Shown here in pieces: positions 32,450 through 40,405 of a stretch of DNA of 42,266 nucleotides. Both the position numbers and the translations under genes were made by a program. Position 1 is the stretch's first letter. Each line of letters opens with the position of its first letter. The notes beneath the pieces are model-generated. The model was not told the origin of the DNA and searched no databases. It worked only from the letters and a program-made list of their open reading frames with translations. The DNA comes from Bacillota bacterium (lineage in GTDB: Bacteria; Bacillota; Clostridia; Lachnospirales; Lachnospiraceae), in the NCBI GenBank assembly GCA_023441965.1, contig JAEZNB010000102.1, positions 1 through 42,266 on the forward strand, written 5' to 3'.

Positions 32450-32699
32450 TATCGTCTCGCAATATGAAAATAAGGCACTGCTCAAAGGCTGACACATCTT
32501 TCAGCTGATGCAGCCATCCCAACTGCATCGGAAGGCAGTGATTTGAACAGCAATCGGCTGTATACGAAACAATCAGAACCGATTCTTACAGATTTTCTGA
32601 TCTGTAGCGGAATATGTTTCGTAGAGTATCGTCACTACCCTGGTACCTAAAGATCCATGAATCCTTCCAGGTCTTGGTACCTTGGTAGGAATGACGATA
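32450..32699 (+). other. Candidate structured RNA region inside the pilus-like locus
   Basis: This part of the 408-nt gap can form several perfect helices. CACTGC 32476-32481 pairs with GCAGTG 32535-32540, enclosing GATGCAG 32507-32513/CTGCATC 32523-32529. TACGAAAC 32563-32570 pairs with GTTTCGTA 32616-32623. A 73-nt hairpin (32627-32699) is made of TATCGTCA/TGACGATA, CTACC/GGTAG and GGTACC/GGTACC. A second TATCGTC at 32450-32456 could replace the 5' strand of the last hairpin. Further alternatives are ACAGC/GCTGT against AATCGG/CCGATT. It has no T-run and matches no RNA family I know. Confidence 0.55.
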
Positions 32700-32751
32700 G
32701 CTGCATCTAATCAAAAGTAAAAAATGAAAAATAAAAGGAGCTAAGTTCGGT

Positions 32752-32838
32752 ATGAGGTATATTAGTACCGTCAAGCACAGATTTGAGGATAGGATGATAA
32801 GAGAAGTTAAAATGATTAGATTAATTAGTAAATGTTAA
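32752..32838 (+). CDS. Possible 28-codon small ORF
   Basis: ATG 32752 follows AAAAGGAG by 11 nt. The frame encodes a basic 28-residue peptide (MRYISTVKHRFEDRM then IREVKMIRLISKC) and stops 13 nt before the next gene start. It could be a leader peptide coupled to the downstream MinD-like gene, or chance. Confidence 0.3.
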   Translation: MRYISTVKHRFEDRMIREVKMIRLISKC

Positions 32839-32851
32839 CGGAGGTTTATGT

Positions 32852-33514
32852 ATGGTATGTATCGGTTATGTAGGATGTGAAGCCTTCGATGTTATTCTGT
32901 ATACTGCCCGAACAATAACAAAGCTAAATTACCGGGTCCTTATCGTAGACCTTTCTGAGACAGGAGCCCTAAATCAATCCATAAAGCATGGTATGGGGCT
33001 GGACAGCAGGAGGGATATCGTAAACTACCGGGAGATCAATTATACAAGAAAGATACCCTCTGAGTATGAATTAGAAGTGTATCGGGATGGCGTGATCCTT
33101 GTAGTCTATGGCAGTAATTATGAAACAAGCTTCCCTATCCCCTGCAATGCAGTAAACATCATAGTAAATACCTTTCCTCATATCATAGAGAGAGTAAATG
33201 ATTTACTACATAATATGATAAAGAATGAGGATAGATTCCGGCTCTTGATCAGAAATGTACTTAGCCCGGATGATGTGGACAGGGTAACGGACAGCATGAA
33301 GCTGCCTGCCAAGACAGAGAAAATCAGTTATCTCTATTTTGACCTTAGGGATTATGAAGGAGCGATTCATTGTCAGCTGAAGCAGCGGATCAGGTTTAGA
33401 AAGGTTTCAGCCAGAATGATAAAATATATAGCCGGAGAGGTACATACGATTTTACCTATGATAAAACCGGCAAGGATCAAAAGAGCTCTTGTGATGGCCG
33501 GAAGGGGAGTGTGA
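32852..33514 (+). CDS. MinD-like fold protein without a P-loop
   Basis: The 220-residue protein starts VCIGYVGCEAFDVILYTART and then has LNYRVLIVDLSETGAL, which resembles the first beta strand, first helix and second strand of MinD/ParA proteins. There is no GKT/S motif. The later part, with PCNAVNIIVNTFPHIIERV, fits the following strands. It sits directly before the second CpaE-like gene. I infer a nucleotide-free structural relative; the assignment is tentative. ATG 32852 follows GGAGG by 7 nt; ATG 32848 is out of frame. Confidence 0.55.
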   Translation: MVCIGYVGCEAFDVILYTARTITKLNYRVLIVDLSETGALNQSIKHGMGLDSRRDIVNYREINYTRKIPSEYELEVYRDGVILVVYGSNYETSFPIPCNAVNIIVNTFPHIIERVNDLLHNMIKNEDRFRLLIRNVLSPDDVDRVTDSMKLPAKTEKISYLYFDLRDYEGAIHCQLKQRIRFRKVSARMIKYIAGEVHTILPMIKPARIKRALVMAGRGV

Positions 33515-33521
33515 GGTTTAG

Positions 33522-34433
33522 GTGAGTATGATTGCTTTTTGGTCTCCCTTGCATGGACAGGGACAGACCAGTAATCTCCATGACATAGCCTTTGTAATAA
33601 GTAGTCTTCACAATAAGAGAGTGCTTATGATGCAGACCCAGTATGACAAAAATAATCTGGAGAGTCCTCTTGTAGGCCATAATGTCGGTATATCAAATGC
33701 AGCTGATGAGTTGTTTCAGGACATAGGATTAAGTGCCGCAGTTACCTATAGCAATATGAATAAGTTAAGCTTAAAGCTTCTGGAAAGCTGTTGCCTGACC
33801 TTTCAAAATTCTTCCCTTCTTCTGCTCCCCGGGTCGGATATTAAGAATCGCGAGACCTTTGACAGAGATATCGGTAAAGGTGTAATACGGATGATTAAAA
33901 GTGCCAATGAGCTGGTTGATATTGTTCTTATCGATGCGAATAGTGGTGATGATGAGCTTTCTTTTCGAATTATGTCAGCTGCAGATCTGATCGTAATTAA
34001 TCTTTCACAGCGCAGGCATGTATTAGAGAAGTTTTTTTGCGGTTACGGAGAACGCTTTTCAGATAAGAAAAATGTCTTTTATCTCTTCGGTGATTATGAT
34101 GCTAATTCGGCTTACAATCTCAGTAATTTCAGAGTTAAATACAGAAAGTATATAAACAGAGCGAACTCGGGAGTCATACCCTACTGCACAAAATACATGG
34201 ATGCACAAAATGAGAGCAATGTTCTGGATTTTATGCAGGAAGGATTGCGTAAAAGAGGAAAAAGTGATTGGGAAAGGGTGCTTGGCTATATAAAGAGAAA
34301 GCTTCCGTCAATGAAGTATATCCCTGAGGAGACGGATTATTTCTTTTATAGATCCAAGCGATCCACAGAGAGTATACTGGATATGTTATATGTGTCCATG
34401 GAAAAGGATCAGGGGGAGGGCAGGCAGAAGTGA
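33522..34433 (+). CDS. CpaE/MinD-like protein with altered Walker A
   Basis: The 303-residue protein starts MSMIAFWSPLHGQGQTSNL. This aligns with the deviant Walker A of MinD/CpaE (KGGxGKTT), but the signature Lys is Leu10 and the P-loop Lys is Gln15. The switch II-like strand VDIVLIDANSGDDE and ADLIVINLSQ are kept. It is a paralogue of the first gene of the locus. In Tad systems CpaE works next to the CpaF motor, and here the CpaF-like gene overlaps by 4 nt (GTGA). The start may be GTG 33522 or ATG 33528; ribosome-site spacing does not decide. Confidence 0.75.
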   Translation: MSMIAFWSPLHGQGQTSNLHDIAFVISSLHNKRVLMMQTQYDKNNLESPLVGHNVGISNAADELFQDIGLSAAVTYSNMNKLSLKLLESCCLTFQNSSLLLLPGSDIKNRETFDRDIGKGVIRMIKSANELVDIVLIDANSGDDELSFRIMSAADLIVINLSQRRHVLEKFFCGYGERFSDKKNVFYLFGDYDANSAYNLSNFRVKYRKYINRANSGVIPYCTKYMDAQNESNVLDFMQEGLRKRGKSDWERVLGYIKRKLPSMKYIPEETDYFFYRSKRSTESILDMLYVSMEKDQGEGRQK

Positions 34434-36283
34434 ACCTCAACGAGTTAATCTTATGCGTTCTTTTGATAGTCTGCGCTATTCTGGTTATATACCATATTTT
34501 CAGAGAAAAAGCAGAGGATGATATGGAGGTTACTTTCGAACGGTATTCTATTTCTTATCTTTGTGAAGAGACCAAGCGTACCTTTCATGAGATTGTTAAT
34601 ATGAATATGGATGCTCTCAACCTGAACCAGCGGGATTTAGAGAATCGGAGAGCACTGAAGAGATCCTTAAGTGATGCAATCCGTAAGTGCTCCCAGGGAA
34701 ATTTGGGTGAGAAGATAGTAGTCATCACCCGTATCAAAAGTAACCTTACAAATAATCTGGGGATAAGTGAGGATGTCATAGATGCGGTCATACCCTTCAA
34801 CAGGCCTGACATGCTTTCGGCAGCTGACATGTTCGAGATTATGTTATACCTGGAGAAAAGGGATGGAAATCGGAACATGTTCCGGGGCATTTGTAAGAAG
34901 ACCGGTATAGGAGAGCTTAAGCATGACGAAGGGGGATACCATTACAGTATCACAGAACAGGATATTAAGGCGGCTTATGATAAGCTGCATCAACCCTTAA
35001 GCTATGACGATAAGCTGAATATTCTCACACAGCGCGTATATGAAGAAACCTATGGCCTGTCAGTTACAGATCTTTTCATTATGGAGGATGATTCCCTGGA
35101 TGGAATTCAGGGAGGAGTATCCGGGAGTACATCCAATGATTTCAGGTACCAGGAGGAGGATGTGTTTTATGGCAGCTTCCATAAGCCCAGGACCTATGAA
35201 AGTGTCTGGATTATCTTTGGAGGAAAGCAGATACATCTGAAATTCTTATCCTTTCAATCAAATGCAGTCGTCATGAGAATATGTAAAAACTTAGCCGAAC
35301 ATGGACGGACAGGACATATTACCTCCTCCGAGGGAGGCTTGAAAACCCATCTTGCTGATGGCAGCCGTGTTACCATATTCCGGCCGAACAATGGATCTCA
35401 ATGGGCTTTTTTCGTAAGAAAGTTTACCGGAACGGCTACAAATGATCTAAGAGATCTGATAAGGAATAAGGGCTGTGAATATCCGATCCGGGCGATAGAG
35501 TGGCTCATCAAGGGGAGTGTCAATCTGATTTATTCCGGTGACCAGAACTCCGGTAAGACCACAAATATGAGGGCATCTGTCAGAGTTATAGATAAACGTC
35601 AGTCGGTCAGGTCCATTGAAGCGGATTTTGAGCTATATCTGAATGATGCCTACCTGGATTCGAATATCTTGGGTACACGACCCAGCGAAAGACTTGACTT
35701 CCCTAAGCTGATTGAATTATTGAAGGCCTCTGATGCCCATACCATCTTATTCGGCGAAACCGCCAGTCTTGAGCATGCAAAGCACCTGATCGATCTCCTG
35801 CTTGCCGGTACAAAGAGAATTATCACTACGGGACACTGGCCGACACCTGATGAACTGGTCTCTTACTTTGTTCATGCAATGGGTGGCTATGGCAACACCG
35901 GGACTGAGGATGTGGAGGCACTGGTATCCAGACTGCTCCACATCGATATCCACTGTGTGAAGGACAATGACGGAAACAGATATATCGACAGGATTACCGA
36001 GATCATACCCTTTTCCCGTGAGGAAGAGCTTCCTGCTGCTGAGCATACCATTGAAGGAAGGCTTGAACTGATCGTACATTTTTTGAAGCTCATGGTTCGA
36101 AAAAAGACCTACTGCACCCGAGATATCATTGTATTCGAGCATGGGGAGTACCGTATGATTAACCCAATCAGTGAACGACTTGCTAATATCATACTAAGGA
36201 ATCTGCCTCCCATAGACAGAGAGGATTTCATGAGATTTAACAAGGTTCCTCCAAAGGAGGTAGAGCTGTCAATTGAAGGATGA
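34430..36283 (+). CDS. CpaF/TadA-like secretion ATPase with N-terminal membrane anchor
   Basis: The 617-residue protein is a divergent type II/IV secretion ATPase that would power assembly of surface filaments. A transmembrane helix (about 5-23) precedes an N-terminal domain, unusual because CpaF is normally soluble. The ATPase core has GDQNSGKTT (370-378, Lys376), the Asp-box-like SIEADFELYLNDA, a Walker-B-like TILFGETA with Glu443, and TTGHW with His469. Usual CpaF has GEVRGxEA and TTLHANSP at the last two sites. It starts with GTG in a 4-nt overlap with the CpaE-like gene, and the membrane-platform gene overlaps its 3' end by 11 nt. Confidence 0.85.
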   Translation: MNLNELILCVLLIVCAILVIYHIFREKAEDDMEVTFERYSISYLCEETKRTFHEIVNMNMDALNLNQRDLENRRALKRSLSDAIRKCSQGNLGEKIVVITRIKSNLTNNLGISEDVIDAVIPFNRPDMLSAADMFEIMLYLEKRDGNRNMFRGICKKTGIGELKHDEGGYHYSITEQDIKAAYDKLHQPLSYDDKLNILTQRVYEETYGLSVTDLFIMEDDSLDGIQGGVSGSTSNDFRYQEEDVFYGSFHKPRTYESVWIIFGGKQIHLKFLSFQSNAVVMRICKNLAEHGRTGHITSSEGGLKTHLADGSRVTIFRPNNGSQWAFFVRKFTGTATNDLRDLIRNKGCEYPIRAIEWLIKGSVNLIYSGDQNSGKTTNMRASVRVIDKRQSVRSIEADFELYLNDAYLDSNILGTRPSERLDFPKLIELLKASDAHTILFGETASLEHAKHLIDLLLAGTKRIITTGHWPTPDELVSYFVHAMGGYGNTGTEDVEALVSRLLHIDIHCVKDNDGNRYIDRITEIIPFSREEELPAAEHTIEGRLELIVHFLKLMVRKKTYCTRDIIVFEHGEYRMINPISERLANIILRNLPPIDREDFMRFNKVPPKEVELSIEG

Positions 36284-38390
36284 AAGCCTTGTAAGTATAG
36301 AAAATACAGTAAGTGATGCTGTTAAGTTTTTTCCGGATATCTCCGGTAAGGATCATAGACTTGAAATTCTGCTACTTTCTATGGTAGCTGTCTTAATGAT
36401 TATTATACCGATATTAATTTTATCGGATCGTAAAAAGAATCATCGTTGGGGTGTTAAGAAGAATCCGGGAGGAAAACAGAGGTTATCGGACCGGATCTTT
36501 CCCCCGATCTATCATTTCCTGATGTCTTTTCCCTTCACAAGAGCATATATGGAGAAAATAGCGTATCGCTACCGCCTCATAAGTCCCTGTGATAGAAGGG
36601 TGATCGCAAGAAAAGCCGTGGGTGTTTGTCTCTTGTCCTGGGGATGCTGTTTGCTGACATTCATAACGGTATTTGCATTTAAACCAAGGTTTAGTACTTT
36701 AATCATCGTGGCTGCCGCTATAGTAATCATCAATGCCGAAGTAGTAGGAAGAATGACAAAAGCATATATAATCTCGGTATTAATTGAGACACAAATGTTG
36801 CTGCTAAATCTTCAGCATAATTTCCATGTAGAGTACCGAGTGGATGATGCCTTCTACCGATCTATGGACAATTTGAGTGCAAATATGAAGGCTGCCGTGG
36901 ACCAGATCTATCAGCTTCTTCTTTCGGAGGATAAGGAGGAAGCACTTCTGGAATATTATGAAAACATTCCAAACAAGTTTTTAAGAGCCTTGGTCAGTCA
37001 ATGTGTAGCTGTGATGGACCGTGGCGATAAGATTATGAAAGGTCAGAGGCTATTCATCATTAACCTGGAAAAGCTGTATTGCGAGCTGGATATTGAGATA
37101 GAAAAGCAGCAACGACTGAATAATGAGTTCTTTGGGGTAATCGCAATCGTAATCGCCCCGATCTTCTGTATAGATTTTGTCAAAAGCTTTGCCATTAATA
37201 TAAAGGAAAACATGGCTACCTTTTATTATGGTAAACAGGGTATTCTACTCGATCTAGGACTTATTCTTTTTATTTCCCTTATTTATGTTGTGATGAGGAA
37301 GAGCGCAGAGTATGCCTCTTACAAGCAAACAGGCCATCAATGGCTTTATCGGCTGGATCGCATCCCATTCGTGAAAAGGGCCATAGATAACTATTGCGAG
37401 AAGAATGCGACTCAAGTGGAGAGATTAAGACGAGAATTAAGAAACAATGGCAATCATTTGCGCCCGAGGCATTTTGTACTTCGCAGCTTGGTCATTGCCT
37501 TTCTGATCCTTGTGGTCAGCGTCGGTGTATCTGTATATCTGCATGGATTAAGCAGGAAGCAGCTACTGGCAGCAGGAAGAGCAGAGGTTGAGACATTAAC
37601 TTCGGCTGCTAAGGAAAGCCATTATGATAAAATGGCAGAGCTGATTGAGACATTTACTGCAAGATATGTTCTCTCCGGAGACAAGGAAGCAGAAATGCCT
37701 GCAAAAGCAGAAGAAATGGCAGAGGTATTCCAAAAGGAAGGGACCTTTCGCAACAGACTCATCAATGATGCTTTGGCAAAGGAAGTATATAGAAGAATTC
37801 AAGCTTATCAGAAGGAGCATTTCTCCTTCGCTGATCTCTTCATATGCCTGTTGCTTTCATGGGCCTCATACTTTCTACCGAGGATATTGCTGAAATATAA
37901 CGCAGCGGTATCTAGGGATGCTATGGAGGACGAGGTAAACCAGATGAATGGCTGCATCTCCATGCTGATGCATTATGACTCCATGACTGTGAAGCAGATT
38001 CTGACAGAGTTGGAATCCTTTGCTGTCGTATTTAAGCAATCCTTAAGAGTATGCATTAATGATTACGGAGCGGGAGACATCAATGCATTGCGGGAGTTAA
38101 AGGAGAATGAGCCCTATGAACCCTTTGGCAGGATCGTTGACAATCTGATCAGATGCGATGAAATGCCGATCAGCCAGGCCTTCCATGAAATCGATGTGGA
38201 GAGAGACGGATACATGTCGAAGAGAAAACTGGCAAATGAAAAAGCAATTAAGAAAAGAGTTTTGCGGGCATATCTGCTCGCCGCCCTACCCTTTATGGTG
38301 CTGTTTGCTTATGGGATCGTTCCACCCTTGGCTGCCTCCATGAACGAGATCAATGCAATGCTTAGAGATCTGGAAACTACGTCATGGTAA
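36273..38390 (+). CDS. Large TadB/TadC-like membrane platform protein
   Basis: The 705-residue protein appears to combine two type II secretion F-like halves, where standard Tad systems use separate TadB and TadC. Hydrophobic segments lie near 31-50, 115-136, 141-157, 288-305, 323-341, about 400-422, 518-538 and 669-690. Soluble helical regions such as YRSMDNLSANMKAAVDQIYQ in the first half and MNGCISMLMHYDSM with FGRIVDNLIRCDEMPISQAF in the second look like F-domain cores. It would form the membrane base driven by the CpaF-like ATPase. The TTG start overlaps the ATPase gene; AAAGGAGG is 12 nt upstream, rather far. Confidence 0.8.
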   Translation: MKDESLVSIENTVSDAVKFFPDISGKDHRLEILLLSMVAVLMIIIPILILSDRKKNHRWGVKKNPGGKQRLSDRIFPPIYHFLMSFPFTRAYMEKIAYRYRLISPCDRRVIARKAVGVCLLSWGCCLLTFITVFAFKPRFSTLIIVAAAIVIINAEVVGRMTKAYIISVLIETQMLLLNLQHNFHVEYRVDDAFYRSMDNLSANMKAAVDQIYQLLLSEDKEEALLEYYENIPNKFLRALVSQCVAVMDRGDKIMKGQRLFIINLEKLYCELDIEIEKQQRLNNEFFGVIAIVIAPIFCIDFVKSFAINIKENMATFYYGKQGILLDLGLILFISLIYVVMRKSAEYASYKQTGHQWLYRLDRIPFVKRAIDNYCEKNATQVERLRRELRNNGNHLRPRHFVLRSLVIAFLILVVSVGVSVYLHGLSRKQLLAAGRAEVETLTSAAKESHYDKMAELIETFTARYVLSGDKEAEMPAKAEEMAEVFQKEGTFRNRLINDALAKEVYRRIQAYQKEHFSFADLFICLLLSWASYFLPRILLKYNAAVSRDAMEDEVNQMNGCISMLMHYDSMTVKQILTELESFAVVFKQSLRVCINDYGAGDINALRELKENEPYEPFGRIVDNLIRCDEMPISQAFHEIDVERDGYMSKRKLANEKAIKKRVLRAYLLAALPFMVLFAYGIVPPLAASMNEINAMLRDLETTSW

Positions 38391-38421
38391 AAGAAAGAGA
38401 TAATATTAGAGGAGGATTTTT

Positions 38422-38886
38422 ATGAAAACGAAGAAAGTGGACTTAATACCGATGGTTATTCTTACGGTGATTGTTGTGGTACTGTGCGGTTTGTTTATTG
38501 CCTGGCTGACAGGTACCTTTAAGGATAAGAAGGTAGATATGGATTCCGGCACTGAGAAGATTGACAGTGCGATAGGCAGCGTGGCGGACTTCGATCTTCT
38601 GGTCTATGATGGGGACATCATCAGAGGCAAAACACTAATAAAGCTGATCGAAGATTTTGATACGAAGGATGTCCAGGTTTCCATATGGGTACACACGCTT
38701 GACAACTCCGATACTTACTACAATTATGCTTATACATCAAACAATCTCGGAACGACTGTTACGGTTACACCTCCTCCGGGAAAGGCTGCCTCCGGATACA
38801 TTACACCTTCAGGAAGCTTCCTTGGAGAAGTATTGAAGAATGTAAACGGTGAAATTGTATGTCTAAAGTTTTCACAGCAGAAATAG
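38422..38886 (+). CDS. Pilin-like small membrane protein 1
   Basis: The 154-residue protein has a short basic N terminus, one helix (about 8-30), then an extracytoplasmic domain. The tail SGYITPSGSFLGEVLKNVNG is shared with the next two proteins, as are an upstream DFDLLVYDG and GKTLIKLIEDF. Lack of the Gly/Glu prepilin cleavage motif argues against a classical Flp pilin. The position after the platform gene is where pilins sit in Tad loci, so it may be a filament or pseudopilin-like subunit. AGAGGAGG lies close upstream. Confidence 0.7.
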   Translation: MKTKKVDLIPMVILTVIVVVLCGLFIAWLTGTFKDKKVDMDSGTEKIDSAIGSVADFDLLVYDGDIIRGKTLIKLIEDFDTKDVQVSIWVHTLDNSDTYYNYAYTSNNLGTTVTVTPPPGKAASGYITPSGSFLGEVLKNVNGEIVCLKFSQQK

Positions 38887-38981
38887 TTCATTCAGAAAGG
38901 CGAATGAAAAACAGGTAGTGAAATGAGTGTGATTATTGAGCCGATGCCCGGCATATGGGGATGGGTAGCATGGAGGATGAT

Positions 38982-39470
38982 ATGAAAACGAAAAAATCAA
39001 ATATCTTGGTAGTGATCTTATTTGCGGTCATATTCGTGATTCTGGCAGGTGCATTTCTGGCTTGGATGACAGGCATGTTTAAGAATAAGAAGAAGGAACT
39101 GAATGCTGGTGCAGATAAAATCAATGATTCCGTCAGTTCCATCGCTGACTTTGATGTAGATATCTATAATGGAGCCTCTATTAACGGTGTATCTTTGGTA
39201 GAGCTGATTGAGGAGGTTATATATAAGGGAAGGGATATCTCGATCGCTGTACAAACCCTTGCTAATCTGGATAGGCTGGTACCGATTACGATCTACTATA
39301 ACCGGGCATTAGCGGCAGACAATGAGATAGATTCCGGTGGTGTGGTAACAACTCTGCATCAGAACATCAGCAGTAATAATTATATAACACCATCAGCAAA
39401 TTTTGTTGGTAAAGTGTTACGGAATACCAATAATGAAGTAACCGGAATTCTCTTTGTACAAAAGAAATAG
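38982..39470 (+). CDS. Pilin-like small membrane protein 2
   Basis: The 162-residue protein is a paralogue of the preceding one: MKTKKSN, a helix at about 9-31, ADFDVDIYNGASINGVSLVELIEE, and the tail NNYITPSANFVGKVLRNTNN followed by EVTGILFVQKK. ATG 38982 is chosen because GGAGG lies 5 nt upstream and the N terminus then matches its sister; a frame from 38955 adds nine residues. A small TTCATTC/GAATGAA hairpin lies in the 95-nt gap before it. No prepilin peptidase motif is seen. Confidence 0.7.
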   Translation: MKTKKSNILVVILFAVIFVILAGAFLAWMTGMFKNKKKELNAGADKINDSVSSIADFDVDIYNGASINGVSLVELIEEVIYKGRDISIAVQTLANLDRLVPITIYYNRALAADNEIDSGGVVTTLHQNISSNNYITPSANFVGKVLRNTNNEVTGILFVQKK

Positions 39471-39507
39471 ACGAACAGATAGAGCTTTAACAAAAGGTGG
39501 AAGAGAG

Positions 39508-39969
39508 ATGAAGCATAAGAATTTTGATTTGGTGGCAGCAGTCATTTGGACCGTAGTAGGTGTGGTTATTATGGGGATACTGGTTTATCAGATTATTTCT
39601 TATGTGAACAGTACTACGGATGTAACCAGGGAGGTCATCAGAAATTCAGAAGATATTGCAGATGGAATTGCTGAATACAGCATAATGAAGTATGACGGTG
39701 AAGAAGTAAGGGGCAGTCAGGTAAGAAACTTCATTAAGGAACAGCTGGGTGACTATGCTTCCGAAGAAACAGCTCCAATTTACGTGAAGGTAACAACGGT
39801 AGTGTCAGGAGTGACCTATACAAATACCTATGTAAACAAGCAGTATTTTAATGATATGAAAAACTTCGCCAGCCTACGGTATTATATTAAACCTGAGGCA
39901 ATCTTTAAAGGTGAGGTTAATAAATCCGCCAATAAGGCTATATTGGGTGTGACATTCGTTCAGAAGTGA
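39508..39969 (+). CDS. Pilin-like small membrane protein 3
   Basis: The 153-residue protein is the most divergent of the three: MKHKNFDLVAAVIW, a helix at about 8-30, then EYSIMKYDGEEVRGSQVRNF and the tail LRYYIKPEAIFKGEVNKSAN followed by KAILGVTFVQK. The shared YDG...V.G...I pattern and the C-terminal FxGxV...GxxFVQK show common descent. ATG 39508 follows GGTGGAAGAGAG; the longer frame from 39454 overlaps the previous gene and lacks a ribosome site. It probably forms a set with the other two. Confidence 0.7.
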   Translation: MKHKNFDLVAAVIWTVVGVVIMGILVYQIISYVNSTTDVTREVIRNSEDIADGIAEYSIMKYDGEEVRGSQVRNFIKEQLGDYASEETAPIYVKVTTVVSGVTYTNTYVNKQYFNDMKNFASLRYYIKPEAIFKGEVNKSANKAILGVTFVQK

Positions 39970-39998
39970 TAGGTCAGGATACATTCGGAGGGAATACT

Positions 39999-40379
39999 AT
40001 GCGTCATACAATCACTGATTCCTATGAACTGATCCTAGGAGCGTTACTCTTGGGGCTTGGTTTACTCTATTTGGCATCACAGGAAGAGAGGGCCGACCGG
40101 CTGCTTCATGTGGCTATGGAGCGGGTGATAGAAGATCAAGCCATAAATCAGCAATATAATGAGATTGATATTAATCAAGTGCGGGATACGGAACTATATG
40201 CAATGATCATGGGATACCGGGAGTATCCCATTGTTATCGATGGACAGGTGATCGCTCCGGATGGAAATGATTATCCTACCTATTTTGGATACATCAGAAA
40301 GGGCAGCTATACCAAAAGTTATCGGTATGATTCCGGACATAAAATCATGTGGATAGAATATACCTATGCGGGAGCATAA
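39999..40379 (+). CDS. Small single-helix membrane protein of the pilus-like locus
   Basis: The 126-residue protein has one helix (about 8-27, YELILGALLLGLGLLYLAS) and a soluble part rich in Tyr and Asp, ending YDSGHKIMWIEYTYAGA. It differs from the three preceding paralogues. ATG 39999 follows CGGAGGG by 6 nt; the frame from 39966 lacks support. It could be a minor pilin-like subunit in the place of TadE/F, but no TadE signature is visible. I do not recognise the family. Confidence 0.65.
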   Translation: MRHTITDSYELILGALLLGLGLLYLASQEERADRLLHVAMERVIEDQAINQQYNEIDINQVRDTELYAMIMGYREYPIVIDGQVIAPDGNDYPTYFGYIRKGSYTKSYRYDSGHKIMWIEYTYAGA

Positions 40380-40405
40380 GCAGTTTTAGGTGGGGAGGGT
40401 TATAA

